From positions 1,527,501 through 1,591,500 of the forward strand of contig NZ_CP092415.1 in the NCBI RefSeq assembly GCF_023716465.1: DNA of 64,000 bases, written 5' to 3'. Position 1 is the stretch's first letter. Every line of letters begins with the position of its first letter. The notes under the pieces are model-generated. The model was given only the letters and a program-made list of their open reading frames with translations. It was not told where the DNA came from and ran no database searches. The translations under genes and the position numbers were made by a program. The stretch comes from Flagellimonas marinaquae (GTDB lineage: Bacteria > Bacteroidota > Bacteroidia > Flavobacteriales > Flavobacteriaceae). Positions 24,757-33,826 of this stretch are shown piece by piece.

Positions 24757-26442
24757 ATGTCAGAAGAAGCTAGATCGCTCAATTTTATAGAACACATTAT
24801 CGAGGAAGACCTAACAAAAGGTTATGTAAAGAACGATTTAAGGTTCCGATTTCCTCCTGAACCCAATGGATATTTGCATATTGGACATGCAAGTTCCATT
24901 TGTCTCAATTTTGGATTGGGATTACGGTACAACGCACCTGTTAATTTACGTTTTGACGACACTAATCCGGCCAAGGAGGAGAAAGAGTATGTTGAAGCGA
25001 TTAAAAACGATGTGGAATGGCTTGGGTTTAAATGGGACAAAGAGTGTTATGCATCCGATTATTTTCAGCAGTTGTACGATTGGGCCGTATACTTGATTAA
25101 GGAGAAAAAGGCTTATGTAGATAGCCAAACTTCCGAACAAATTGCCGAACAAAAAGGTACACCTACCGAACCAGGTAAGGAAAGTCCGTACAGAAATCGT
25201 TCCGTTGAAGAGAATTTAGAACTTTTTGAAGGTATGAAAGAGGGGCGGTTTAAAGACGGGGAACATGTTCTTAGAGCTAAGATTGACATGGCATCTTCCA
25301 ATATGTTGATGCGTGATCCGGTAATGTACCGAATTTTGCACAAAGCACATCACAGAACAAATACCGATTGGTGTATATATCCCATGTACGACTGGACGCA
25401 TGGCGAAAGTGATTATATTGAACAAGTATCTCATTCTTTGTGTACATTGGAGTTTTTGCCCCACAGGGAGCTCTACGATTGGTTTTTAGACCAAGTGGTA
25501 TCTTCGAATAAACTTAGGCCAAAACAAAGGGAATTTGCCCGTAGGAACCTAAGCCATACCGTTGTGAGCAAGCGCAAACTGCTGCAATTAGTGGAAAAGG
25601 GTGTTGTTTCCGGGTGGGACGACCCAAGAATGCCAACAATTTCTGGATTGCGAAGAAGAGGTTTTACACCTGAGTCCATTAGAAATTTTGCGGATACCAT
25701 CGGTATTGCCAAAAGGGAAAACGTGGTAGATGTCTCGTTATTGGATTTTTGTGTTAGGGAGCATTTAAATAGAATTGCACCACGGGTCATGGGTGTTTTA
25801 AACCCATTAAAAGTGGTTATCACCAACTATGAAGAAGGAAAAGAAGAATGGTTGGTGGCCGAGAACAATCCGGAGGATGAGTCCGCAGGAAGTAGACAAG
25901 TACCATTTTCCAGGGAAATTTATATAGAACAGGAAGATTTTAGAGAAGAGGCCAACAGAAAATTCTTTAGGTTAAAACTTGGTGGTGAAGTACGTTTAAA
26001 GAATGGATACATTATAAAAGCCGAAACCTGCACAAAGGATAACGAAGGTAATATTACCGAAGTGCAATGTACTTACGATCCAAAAAGCAAAAGTGGCTCC
26101 GGCACCGAAGAAAGTCTTCGAAAAGTGAAGGGAACTTTACACTGGGTCTCTGTACCACATGCTATTACAGCCGAGGTTAGATTGTACGATCGTTTGTTCA
26201 CGGACCCAACACCAGATGGTCATAAGGACAAGGATTTTTTCGATTTTGTTAATCCAAATTCATTACAAAAGGTAACAGGTTATTTGGAGCCGAGTCTCAA
26301 AGATTCACAAGTTGGAGATCAAATGCAATTTCAACGTATGGGATACTTTAATGTTGATAAAGATTCCACTCCAGATAAGTTGGTGTTCAATAGAACGGTT
26401 ACTTTAAGGGACACTTGGGCCAAATTGGAGCAAAAAGGATAG
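24757..26442 (+). CDS. glnS: Glutaminyl-tRNA synthetase
   Basis: Class I aminoacyl-tRNA synthetase charging tRNA-Gln. At 561 residues it has the normal catalytic plus anticodon-binding length and lacks the YqeY extension found in some bacteria. The HIGH-type motif is seen as PPEPNGYLHIGHA (about 29-41) and the KMSKS-type motif as VVSKRKLLQL (about 269-278). DDTNPAKEE near residue 67 is the acceptor-stem/ATP region typical of GlnRS and GluRS; the PEPNG form and the two beta-barrel anticodon domains favour GlnRS. gltX is also present at 28.7 kb, consistent with separate enzymes. Confidence 0.96.
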   Translation: MSEEARSLNFIEHIIEEDLTKGYVKNDLRFRFPPEPNGYLHIGHASSICLNFGLGLRYNAPVNLRFDDTNPAKEEKEYVEAIKNDVEWLGFKWDKECYASDYFQQLYDWAVYLIKEKKAYVDSQTSEQIAEQKGTPTEPGKESPYRNRSVEENLELFEGMKEGRFKDGEHVLRAKIDMASSNMLMRDPVMYRILHKAHHRTNTDWCIYPMYDWTHGESDYIEQVSHSLCTLEFLPHRELYDWFLDQVVSSNKLRPKQREFARRNLSHTVVSKRKLLQLVEKGVVSGWDDPRMPTISGLRRRGFTPESIRNFADTIGIAKRENVVDVSLLDFCVREHLNRIAPRVMGVLNPLKVVITNYEEGKEEWLVAENNPEDESAGSRQVPFSREIYIEQEDFREEANRKFFRLKLGGEVRLKNGYIIKAETCTKDNEGNITEVQCTYDPKSKSGSGTEESLRKVKGTLHWVSVPHAITAEVRLYDRLFTDPTPDGHKDKDFFDFVNPNSLQKVTGYLEPSLKDSQVGDQMQFQRMGYFNVDKDSTPDKLVFNRTVTLRDTWAKLEQKG

Positions 26443-26750
26443 TATAAGACTTATTTATTCTGTACTTGTTGTCCATTGAGTTACCTTATCAAAAAGCTGC
26501 TTTTTATTTGCGTTTTGCAAGCGTTTTGTTTTTCTGGAAACTATTTGCATGATGTGGACCACTATGGTTGCTTAAAAGGCTTTATTCTTAATATTTTGTC
26601 AAAAGTTATCTAAAGCGTCAAGGATTAGAGCGATTGAATCGATCATCGTTCTTTTGGCGCTTTAATTTTGGAATAAATCAATTGTTCATCCGATTTATAA
26701 TCCGACTGATTGGTTTGTTAAAACAAAGTTTAATCAAAATAGATAACATT
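26443..26750 (+). other. Spacer upstream of the YtxH-like gene
   Basis: About 308 bases without a convincing gene. It holds a TAATTTTG -7-like element at 26663-26670. In-frame codons upstream of the YtxH start (from 26634) could extend that protein but look like non-coding leader. I see no strong terminator after glnS. Confidence 0.5.
26663..26670 (+). promoter_or_regulatory. Possible -7 box (TAATTTTG) of the YtxH cassette
   Basis: An exact TAnnTTTG match about 80 nt upstream of the YtxH-like ATG. No properly spaced -33 element is visible, and the AT-rich context makes a chance match possible. Confidence 0.35.
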
Positions 26751-27080
26751 ATGTCAAATAACACAGGAAACGTATTAACCGCATTATTAACCGGAGCCGT
26801 TGTGGGTGCCGGAATAGGAATTTTATATGCTCCGGACAAAGGAAAGAAAACCAGAAAGAAAATTAAAAAAAGTGCCGTTAAGGCCAAAGACGATCTTGCA
26901 CAAAGTCTTCACAACGCCAAGGATGAGTTCTCTAAAACGGCGGATGCCAAAAAAGTCGAATTTGAGGAAAAATTGGAGGATACCCTTTCCAATATGAGCT
27001 ATAAGGCCGATGATATTTTGGTAGCATTGGAGAAAAAGCTGGAAGACCTTAGAGAAAAGAATGCCCAACTTCAAAAGTAA
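26751..27080 (+). CDS. YtxH domain-containing small membrane protein
   Basis: A 109-residue protein starting at the ATG at 26751 (MSNNTGNVLTALLTG), which places the hydrophobic Gly-rich helix (about 8-28, ending in the YtxH mark YAPDKGKKTRKK) close to the N-terminus; a longer in-frame opening from 26634 adds an implausible leader. The remainder is Lys/Glu/Asp-rich and predicted helical (coiled coil), so it is probably an inner-membrane protein with a cytoplasmic helix. YtxH-like proteins are often linked to general stress, but no activity is known. It begins a three-gene cassette with the holin-like gene 3 nt later. Confidence 0.8.
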   Translation: MSNNTGNVLTALLTGAVVGAGIGILYAPDKGKKTRKKIKKSAVKAKDDLAQSLHNAKDEFSKTADAKKVEFEEKLEDTLSNMSYKADDILVALEKKLEDLREKNAQLQK

Positions 27081-27083
27081 TAT

Positions 27084-27434
27084 ATGGCATTCGAAGACAT
27101 TAAAGAGCAAGTGGGCTATGTAGAGGATGGTGTGAAGAACTACCTAAAAAACAGCCTGGACCTATACAGACTGCAGAGTTTTAAGTCCATGATGAAAGGC
27201 ATCACTATGGCCACAAAGGCATTGTTTATAGGTGGCTTTGCATCAATTGCCCTTTTGTTTTTATCGATAAGCGCTGCTTTTTGGTTGGGATCATGGACGG
27301 GCAATACCGCAACGGGCTTTTTAATTGTAGGATGCTTTTATGTACTGATTGGTATGTTTCTTTTTATTCTCAGAAAAAGGATAGAAAAGCCACTTTTAAA
27401 ACGATTTTCTAAATTTTATTTTGATGAGTTATGA
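27084..27434 (+). CDS. Phage-holin-like (Holin_3_6/DUF1469-type) membrane protein
   Basis: A 116-residue protein with an amphipathic N-terminal helix and two adjacent transmembrane helices (about 47-70 and 77-98) separated by a short loop (GSWTGNTA). This is the pattern of the so-called phage holin family (Phage_holin_3_6, related to E. coli YqjE), which is mostly chromosomal and not connected to lysis. It lies between the YtxH-like gene and a small gene that overlaps its stop (ATGA). No phage genes are near. Confidence 0.7.
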   Translation: MAFEDIKEQVGYVEDGVKNYLKNSLDLYRLQSFKSMMKGITMATKALFIGGFASIALLFLSISAAFWLGSWTGNTATGFLIVGCFYVLIGMFLFILRKRIEKPLLKRFSKFYFDEL

Positions 27435-27646
27435 TGCATACCGAATACACATCTTTTGAAGAAATAGACCGAGACCTTAAAATCCTAAAGTTACAAAGGC
27501 AGATACACGAGGAAAAGGTAAAATTAGCGGTACAGAATACCAAAGAGGAATTTTACCCAGCCAATATATTGGGAGGTTTGGCCCCATTGTTCCAAAAAAT
27601 CGCAATCTCTTTGGTGGCAAAAAAATTGCTTAGAAAGTTAGGTTAG
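27431..27646 (+). CDS. Small conserved hypothetical protein of the YtxH cassette
   Basis: A 71-residue protein whose ATG overlaps the preceding stop (ATGA), so it is translationally coupled. The first 45 residues are charged and helical ([21 protein letters not shown]), followed by a moderately hydrophobic amphipathic stretch ([18 protein letters not shown]). I recall similar short proteins in flavobacteria (possibly DUF6327) but cannot confirm this. Its position mirrors YqjK in the E. coli yqjD-yqjE-yqjK operon. A strong terminator follows. Confidence 0.65.
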   Translation: MMHTEYTSFEEIDRDLKILKLQRQIHEEKVKLAVQNTKEEFYPANILGGLAPLFQKIAISLVAKKLLRKLG

Positions 27647-27663
27647 AATTTGGTAACCAGCAC

Positions 27664-27692
27664 AAAAAGGCTCCCGATCGGGAGCCTTTTTT
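27664..27692. terminator. Bidirectional intrinsic terminator between the YtxH cassette and the SPFH gene
   Basis: A perfect 18-bp palindrome (GGCTCCCGATCGGGAGCC at 27669-27686) flanked by A5 on the left and T6 on the right lies between two convergent genes, so it can end transcription from both sides. Confidence 0.9.
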
Positions 27693-27710
27693 ATTGTTCA
27701 TTACAAAGAG

Positions 27711-28649
27711 TTATTCGGTTGTGCCCGAATCTTTTTCGTTTTGTTTACGTTTCATGGCCTCTCCGATTTGGTTACTTGCTGTAAAGGATGCTACCATATT
27801 GTTCAGCATATCGCTACCCGCTTGAGGGGAGTTGGGCAATAGAATCAGGTTGGTGTCGGTTTCTTCACCAATGGCCTGCAAGGTATCGTAGTGTTGGGTA
27901 ACAACGATCAATGCAGATGCTTCCTGGGAATTTATGCCCACTTTGTTCAATACTTCAACAGATTCTTCCAGTCCACGTGCAATTTCCCTGCGTTGGTCGG
28001 CTATACCTTGACCTTGCAAACGCTTACTTTCTGCTTCGGCCTTAGCTTTTTCTACTATAAGGATACGTTGGGCATCACCTTCAAACTGTGCTGCAATTTT
28101 CTCGCGCTCCGATGCATTTATTCGGTTCATTGCGGCTTTTACCTGCGCATCTGGATCAATGTCGGTAACGAGGGTCTTTATTATATCGTATCCATACTCG
28201 AGCATGGCATCTTGCAATTCTGATTTTACCGCGATGGCGATATCATCTTTTTTGACGAAAACGTCGTCCAGCTTCATTTTTGGAACTTCTGCACGCACAA
28301 CATCAAAAACATAAGAGGTAATTTGATCATGCGGATATTCCAATTTATAGAATGCTTCGTATACTTTTTCTCTGATTACAACATATTGCACGGACACCTT
28401 CAACTTTACAAAAACGTCGTCCAATGTTTTGGTCTCAACGATTACGTCCAGCTGCTGGATCTTTAGGCTCAGTCTGCCGGCGATTCGATCAACAAGTGGG
28501 ATTTTCATTTGTAATCCTGAATTACGGATACTCTGAAATCTACCAAAACGCTCAACAACAACAGCGGTCTGTTGCTTTACGATAAAGAAAAATTTGAATA
28601 AAATAATAAGCGCGACAAACGCAATAGGTATTAGTAAATAGTTGCCCAT
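27711..28649 (-). CDS. SPFH/Band 7 domain protein (stomatin/HIR-like)
   Basis: A 312-residue membrane-anchored SPFH protein. One N-terminal transmembrane helix (about 4-24) precedes the SPFH/Band 7 domain (about 25-200; QQTAVVVERFGRF, SVQYVVIREKVYEAFYKL), then a charged coiled coil (about 190-240; AEAESKRLQGQGIADQRREI) that drives oligomer assembly in this family, and a short tail. The N-terminal fingerprint resembles stomatin and plant hypersensitive-induced-response proteins. Such proteins form large membrane microdomain rings; the client is unknown and no NfeD-type partner is next to it. Convergent with the YtxH cassette; gltX lies upstream on the same strand. Confidence 0.88.
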   Translation of the reverse strand: MGNYLLIPIAFVALIILFKFFFIVKQQTAVVVERFGRFQSIRNSGLQMKIPLVDRIAGRLSLKIQQLDVIVETKTLDDVFVKLKVSVQYVVIREKVYEAFYKLEYPHDQITSYVFDVVRAEVPKMKLDDVFVKKDDIAIAVKSELQDAMLEYGYDIIKTLVTDIDPDAQVKAAMNRINASEREKIAAQFEGDAQRILIVEKAKAEAESKRLQGQGIADQRREIARGLEESVEVLNKVGINSQEASALIVVTQHYDTLQAIGEETDTNLILLPNSPQAGSDMLNNMVASFTASNQIGEAMKRKQNEKDSGTTE

Positions 28650-28741
28650 AGTGTTTAGATTTTATGTTAGAAATGGAAATTACAAAACTCGACCAATGTA
28701 TTAGTAGTCAATTATTGAATATTGTTACAGTTCCTGAAAAT

Positions 28742-30238
28742 CTAAAGTTGTTCAATGGCCGTACTTATGCGTTTTACACTTTCTTCTTTACCGATTAAAG
28801 CCATAATGTCGAATAGATGCGGCCCTTTCATATCCCCAACGATCACCAAACGCAGCGGAGGCATAACCTTACCGAACGAAAGCTCTTTTTGTCCTATCCA
28901 GGCCTTAACTTTTTCTTCTACTATGGCAGATTCAAAGTCATTTATACCTTTTAGGATATCAATAACTCCCTTCATAATGTCCGGCGTATCCTCTTTCCAT
29001 TGTTTTTTTACCGCTTTTTCGTTGTAAGTGGTGGGCGCCGTGAAGAAATAATCGGATAGTTCCCAAAAATCCTTCACAAAAACAGCACGCTCTTTTATCG
29101 AATAAACTACCTGTTTTATGTAACTGGAATTTGCGGAAATTCCTTTGGATTCAAGATCTACAGTAAATAGTTGGGCGAGTTCATCGTCGCTCTTTTTTTG
29201 TAGCCACTGCTGATTATACCAATTGTTTTTTTCTGGATCGAAACGCGCCCCCGACTTGTTTACACGTTCCAGCGAAAAAGCGTTTACCAATTCTTGTAGG
29301 CTGAATATTTCTTGTTCGGTTCCAGGGTTCCAACCGAGAAGCGCCAAAAAGTTGATCACTGCCTCGGGAAAAAAACCAGCTTCTTTATAACCCACAGATT
29401 GGTTCCAGCTTAGTGGGAAAACAGGAAAACCTCCCTTTTCTCCATCACGCTTGCTTAATTTCCCTTTCCCTACTGGCTTCATGATCAATGGTAGGTGTGC
29501 AAATTCGGGTGCCTTCCAACCAAATGCATCATAAAGTAGTTGGTGCAACGCCAAAGAGGGCAACCATTCTTCACCACGGATCACATGGGAAATCTCCATT
29601 AGATGGTCATCAACGATATTGGCTAAATGGTATGTGGGCATACCATCACTTTTAAACAAAACTTTGTCATCCAGAACATTGGTGTCTATTTTGATTTCAC
29701 CTCTAATGCTATCGTTGAGAATGAGTTGTTGGTTCTCCGGCGATTTAAATCGAATAACATAATCCTCACCATTATCAATTTTTGATTTTACTTCTTCCGG
29801 GGATAGAGATAGGGAATTGGTCAGTTTTAGACGGTTATGCCAATTATAAATAAATGTTTTGCCTTTGGCCTCATGGTCTTTTCTGTGATGATCTAAGGTT
29901 TCCGGGGTATCAAAAGCGTAATAGGCTTTATCTTTTGCAATAAGATCAAGAGCATATTGTTTGTAGAGATGTTTTCGTTCACTTTGACGATATGGACCAA
30001 AAGCACCTTCTTTGCCTGGACCCTCATCAAAGGGAATTCCGGACCAGTTTAAGGAGTCTATAATATATTGTTCGGCACCCTCTACGAACCTGTTCTGATC
30101 GGTATCTTCTATACGAAGTATAAAATCGCCATTGTTTTTTTTGGCGAACAAATAATTGAACAATGCGGTTCGCAGGCCTCCTATGTGAAGGGGGCCGGTG
30201 GGACTAGGTGCAAAACGGACACGTACTTTCTGACTCAT
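28742..30238 (-). CDS. gltX: Glutamyl-tRNA synthetase
   Basis: Class I synthetase charging tRNA-Glu. I start at the ATG ending at 30238 (MSQKVRVRFAPSPTG), because the longer frame from 30277 would contain the promoter; this gives 498 residues, the normal length. The HIGH-type motif is RFAPSPTGPLHIGGLRTALF (about 7-26) and the KMSKS-type motif is KLSKRDGEKGG near residue 260. A Zn-binding Cys cluster is not visible. The C-terminal third is the helical anticodon-binding domain. A TATCTTTG box lies just upstream. Confidence 0.96.
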   Translation of the reverse strand: MSQKVRVRFAPSPTGPLHIGGLRTALFNYLFAKKNNGDFILRIEDTDQNRFVEGAEQYIIDSLNWSGIPFDEGPGKEGAFGPYRQSERKHLYKQYALDLIAKDKAYYAFDTPETLDHHRKDHEAKGKTFIYNWHNRLKLTNSLSLSPEEVKSKIDNGEDYVIRFKSPENQQLILNDSIRGEIKIDTNVLDDKVLFKSDGMPTYHLANIVDDHLMEISHVIRGEEWLPSLALHQLLYDAFGWKAPEFAHLPLIMKPVGKGKLSKRDGEKGGFPVFPLSWNQSVGYKEAGFFPEAVINFLALLGWNPGTEQEIFSLQELVNAFSLERVNKSGARFDPEKNNWYNQQWLQKKSDDELAQLFTVDLESKGISANSSYIKQVVYSIKERAVFVKDFWELSDYFFTAPTTYNEKAVKKQWKEDTPDIMKGVIDILKGINDFESAIVEEKVKAWIGQKELSFGKVMPPLRLVIVGDMKGPHLFDIMALIGKEESVKRISTAIEQL

Positions 30239-30258
30239 AACAGTGTTAAATTTACTCG

Positions 30259-30266
30259 CAAAGATA
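30259..30266 (-). promoter_or_regulatory. Putative -7 box (TATCTTTG) of gltX
   Basis: An exact TAnnTTTG match on the minus strand ends 20 nt before the chosen gltX ATG. It lies inside the longer alternative reading frame and so supports the shorter start. Confidence 0.6.
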
Positions 30267-30403
30267 CGTTCCCCCACACGAATTGGAAAGATTTTGGATG
30301 CTTGCTTTCTGTAGTTGGGATAATTGGAAAAGAGTAAGGTTTAACAAAATTTTTCTGTTGGTTTACTAAGGATCAGGTAATTTGGTAAGACAAATGCATT
30401 ATT

Positions 30404-33400
30404 GTGAATGGATATCAGCACATATTAGATAAGTTAGAGGACTTCACTAAACGATTTTATGCTAAAGAATTGATTAAAGGTTTGTTCTTGTTTTTAAGCT
30501 TGGGAACAATTTTTTGGTTTGTTGTTGTTGGATTTGAATACTGGCTCTGGTTGGATAATGCTTGGAGAATGGTGCTGTTCTGTGTTTTTATTTTGGTGGA
30601 GCTGTATTTATTGTACCGTTATATAGTGGTTCCTTTGCTGTATCTTTTTAAAATCCGAAATGGAATTGATACAAAAGACGCCTCTAAACTTATTGGGTCA
30701 CATTTTCCAGAGGTAGGAGATAAACTCTATAATTTATTGGAACTATCGGATAACAATGAAAAAACAGAATTGTTGTTGGCCAGTATTGATCAAAGAGCCG
30801 AACAACTAAAGCCGGTACCCTTCACAAAAGCAGTGGATTATAGAGAAAGCTATAGGTATGCAAAATATGTGGTAATACCCCTGATGCTTTTAGTTTTTAT
30901 TTGGTTAACAGGAGATTTGGTGTCGTTTTTCAACTCCCATAAAAGGGTTGTGCAATACGATACCGCCTTTGAGAGACCTGCACCTTTTTCATTTGTTTTA
31001 TTGAACAACACATTAGAGGTTATGGACAGCCAAGCCTTACTAATCCAGGTTAGAACGGTTGGCGAAGTTCGTCCCGATCAAGTGGAGATCGTTGTTAATA
31101 ATGAGCCGTTGTTAATGCAGAAAAAGAACGATTTTTATGAATATACTTTTCAAGCGCCAGTATTAAGTTCAAAGTTCTATTTTTCTGCTAATGGATGGAA
31201 TTCCAGAACATACACTGTAAATAGTTATAGGACTCCAACATTGGTGGATTTTACGTTGGAGTTGGATTTTCCAAAGTATTTAAACCGGGTGTCTGAGAAG
31301 GTTAGCGGTACTGGGAATGCGGATATCCCGGAAGGCACCAAGGTGACATGGAATATTTTGGGAAATTATGTGGAAGACATAAAGATGAAAGCTATGGATA
31401 CAGTCCTTGCTTTTCAAAAAGATGGTGATCTATTTAATATTGATAGAAAAATATTTAACGATTTTGATTATGAACTGCGGACATCCAATGAGAGGGTTAA
31501 GGATTTTGAAAAACTCTCGTATCGTTTAAACGTGGTCAAAGATCAAAAAGCTACCGTACAAGTAGATCAAGTATTGGATTCATTGAACCCGAACGAATCA
31601 TATTTTATTGGGGAAGCGGCCGATGATCATGGGATAAGTGATATTCGTTTGGTGGTTTACCCAACGGATGATTTAGAAAACCAGCAACGCTTGTCTTTGG
31701 AAAAGCCAAATAGCAATGTATATCAGTTTTACTACACTTTTCCTTCTGGATTGGCATTGGAAAGTGGTAAACAGTATAAGCTGTTTTTCGAAATTGTTGA
31801 TAATGATGGAATTAGAGGCGGCAAGGTGACAAAAAGCGCTACGTTTAATGCCACTATATATAGTGATAAAGAGTTGATAGACAAGGAGATGGAGCATCAG
31901 AGCACTACTTTGAAAAAGTTGGATAATACATTGGAAGAATATAAGAAGCAAGAAGATATACTGTCCGAGATCTCTAATTTACAAAAGGAGGAAAAGGCGC
32001 TTAATTATGAAGAGAAAAACCAGATAAAGAATTTTTTGAACAAGCAAAAACAACAGGAAGAGCTGATGCAAAAATTCAGCAATGATTTGAACAAAAGTAT
32101 AGAGAAAAGTTCGCAGGATACTGAACTTAAAAAAATGCTTCAGGAACGTTTGGAACGACAAGAGGCAGAGGCTAAGAAGAATGCCGAGCTTTTGGAAGAA
32201 TTAAATAAAATTGCTGAAAAATTAGAAAAGGAAGAGTTTCAGAACAGGCTGGAGGAGCTAGGTAAAAATCAAAGTAAGAATGCAAGGAACCTCGAACAGA
32301 TCTTGGAATTGACCAAAAAGTACTACGTTACTGAGAAAGCCAATCAAATAGCTAATAATCTTGAACAACTAGCTAAGAAGCAAGAAATATTGTCGGAATT
32401 AAAATTGGGTCAGGATTTTAGTGACAAAGAGCAGAACAAATTAAATGATGAATTTAAGGAGCTGGAAAACGAGATACGAGACCTGGAGAAGGACAATGAT
32501 AAGCTTCAAAAACCATTGGACTTAGGTACGGATAAGAAAAAGACAGATGCTATTAAACAGGATCAAGAGGAGGCACTAGATGAAATTAATAAGCATCAAG
32601 GCTTGGAAGAATCTTCTCAATCGGAAGAGAGACAACAAGCTGGAAGGAACGCTTCCAAAAAGCAAAAGTCCGCTGCCCAGAAAATGAATGAAATGAGCCA
32701 GTCCATGAAATCCAGCGCCAGCTCCGCCGGAGGTGAAACAGATGCTGAGGACGCAGAAATGTTAAGGCAAATATTGGATAATTTGGTAACGTTTTCTTTT
32801 CAACAAGAAAATTTATACGATAACATTCAGAATGCCGATGTTGACATTTCTCAATTTTCAAGAACAGTAAAAAACCAACAAAACTTACGTAGGTTGTTCG
32901 AACATGTGGATGATAGTCTATTTGCACTTTCATTGCGCAGGGCAGAATTGTCGGAATTTGTCAATGAGCAAATAACCGAAGTGTATTATAACATAGACAA
33001 ATCATTGGAAAGTATAGCCGAAAATCAGATTTATCAAGGAGCATCTTATCAGCAATATGTTATTAATGCCACAAATGCATTGGCTGATTTTTTGGCCAAT
33101 GTGCTGGATAATATGCAACAAAATATGCAACCCGGACAGGGTAAGGGGTCTGGTCAGGATTTTCAATTACCGGATATCATTCAAGGGCAAAAGGATATCC
33201 AGGAAAAAATGAACGGGAGTGGTAAACAGGGACAACAATCCCAAGGTGAAGGCCAGGAGCCCGGTAAGAGTAGTGGCGGTCAAGAAGAGGGGAATACTGG
33301 CGGCCAAGGTAGGGGAAACAAAGGAGAGAAAGGAGAATCTGGTTCTACGGGAAGTTCTGATAGGAAAGAGCAAAAAGGTGCGCAAGAGGGAGGCAATGGT

Positions 33401-33826
33401 ATTGGTGAAATGGACCTGAACGAGGTTTACGAAATTTATAAGGAACAGCAATATTTAAGGGAAAAGTTGGAACAGCAATTAGAGGATATGTTACAAGAGT
33501 CTGATAAAAATCTCGCTAAAAAGCTGGTCCACTTAATGGAAGAATTTGAGAATGACCTATTGCAGAACGGTATTACGGAACGCACCCAGAGTAAGGCTAA
33601 CAACATTCAACATCAATTGATGAAGCTCGAAAATGCAGCTATGGAGCAAGGTGAGAAAAAAGAAAGGGAAAGTAGCACTAGCATTAAAAGATTCGATAAC
33701 CCCATTACTACACGACCGGAGCTCCTTCGGGATTATAGAAATAGCATTGAAATATTAAATAGACAAGCACTACCTTTGCGCCAAAATTTTGAAAAGAAGG
33801 TAAAGGTTTATTTCGATAATGATTGA
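30404..33826 (+). CDS. Large DUF4175-type membrane and coiled-coil protein
   Basis: An 1140-residue protein of unknown function resembling the DUF4175 family. It starts at a GTG codon (30404), the only plausible start between the upstream in-frame stop and the first helix. Two transmembrane helices (about 23-45 and 53-76) and a third near 155-173 anchor it; a beta-rich periplasmic-looking part (about 180-480) follows, then long Lys/Glu/Gln coiled coils (about 490-720). Residues about 905-1005 are a low-complexity Gly/Gln/Ser/Glu tract, followed by a last helical region. ybeY overlaps the 3' end by 8 nt. Function cannot be assigned; scale and anchoring suggest an envelope-spanning or scaffolding role. 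Confidence 0.7.
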   Translation: MNGYQHILDKLEDFTKRFYAKELIKGLFLFLSLGTIFWFVVVGFEYWLWLDNAWRMVLFCVFILVELYLLYRYIVVPLLYLFKIRNGIDTKDASKLIGSHFPEVGDKLYNLLELSDNNEKTELLLASIDQRAEQLKPVPFTKAVDYRESYRYAKYVVIPLMLLVFIWLTGDLVSFFNSHKRVVQYDTAFERPAPFSFVLLNNTLEVMDSQALLIQVRTVGEVRPDQVEIVVNNEPLLMQKKNDFYEYTFQAPVLSSKFYFSANGWNSRTYTVNSYRTPTLVDFTLELDFPKYLNRVSEKVSGTGNADIPEGTKVTWNILGNYVEDIKMKAMDTVLAFQKDGDLFNIDRKIFNDFDYELRTSNERVKDFEKLSYRLNVVKDQKATVQVDQVLDSLNPNESYFIGEAADDHGISDIRLVVYPTDDLENQQRLSLEKPNSNVYQFYYTFPSGLALESGKQYKLFFEIVDNDGIRGGKVTKSATFNATIYSDKELIDKEMEHQSTTLKKLDNTLEEYKKQEDILSEISNLQKEEKALNYEEKNQIKNFLNKQKQQEELMQKFSNDLNKSIEKSSQDTELKKMLQERLERQEAEAKKNAELLEELNKIAEKLEKEEFQNRLEELGKNQSKNARNLEQILELTKKYYVTEKANQIANNLEQLAKKQEILSELKLGQDFSDKEQNKLNDEFKELENEIRDLEKDNDKLQKPLDLGTDKKKTDAIKQDQEEALDEINKHQGLEESSQSEERQQAGRNASKKQKSAAQKMNEMSQSMKSSASSAGGETDAEDAEMLRQILDNLVTFSFQQENLYDNIQNADVDISQFSRTVKNQQNLRRLFEHVDDSLFALSLRRAELSEFVNEQITEVYYNIDKSLESIAENQIYQGASYQQYVINATNALADFLANVLDNMQQNMQPGQGKGSGQDFQLPDIIQGQKDIQEKMNGSGKQGQQSQGEGQEPGKSSGGQEEGNTGGQGRGNKGEKGESGSTGSSDRKEQKGAQEGGNGIGEMDLNEVYEIYKEQQYLREKLEQQLEDMLQESDKNLAKKLVHLMEEFENDLLQNGITERTQSKANNIQHQLMKLENAAMEQGEKKERESSTSIKRFDNPITTRPELLRDYRNSIEILNRQALPLRQNFEKKVKVYFDND

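Noticed and set aside
27084..27434. Holin-like gene as evidence of a prophage
   Set aside because: The family is mainly chromosomal and no lysin, capsid, integrase or portal gene is nearby.
27972..27981. CACGTG in the SPFH gene as a fifth parS site
   Set aside because: Flanks do not match the palindrome (about 10 of 16 positions).
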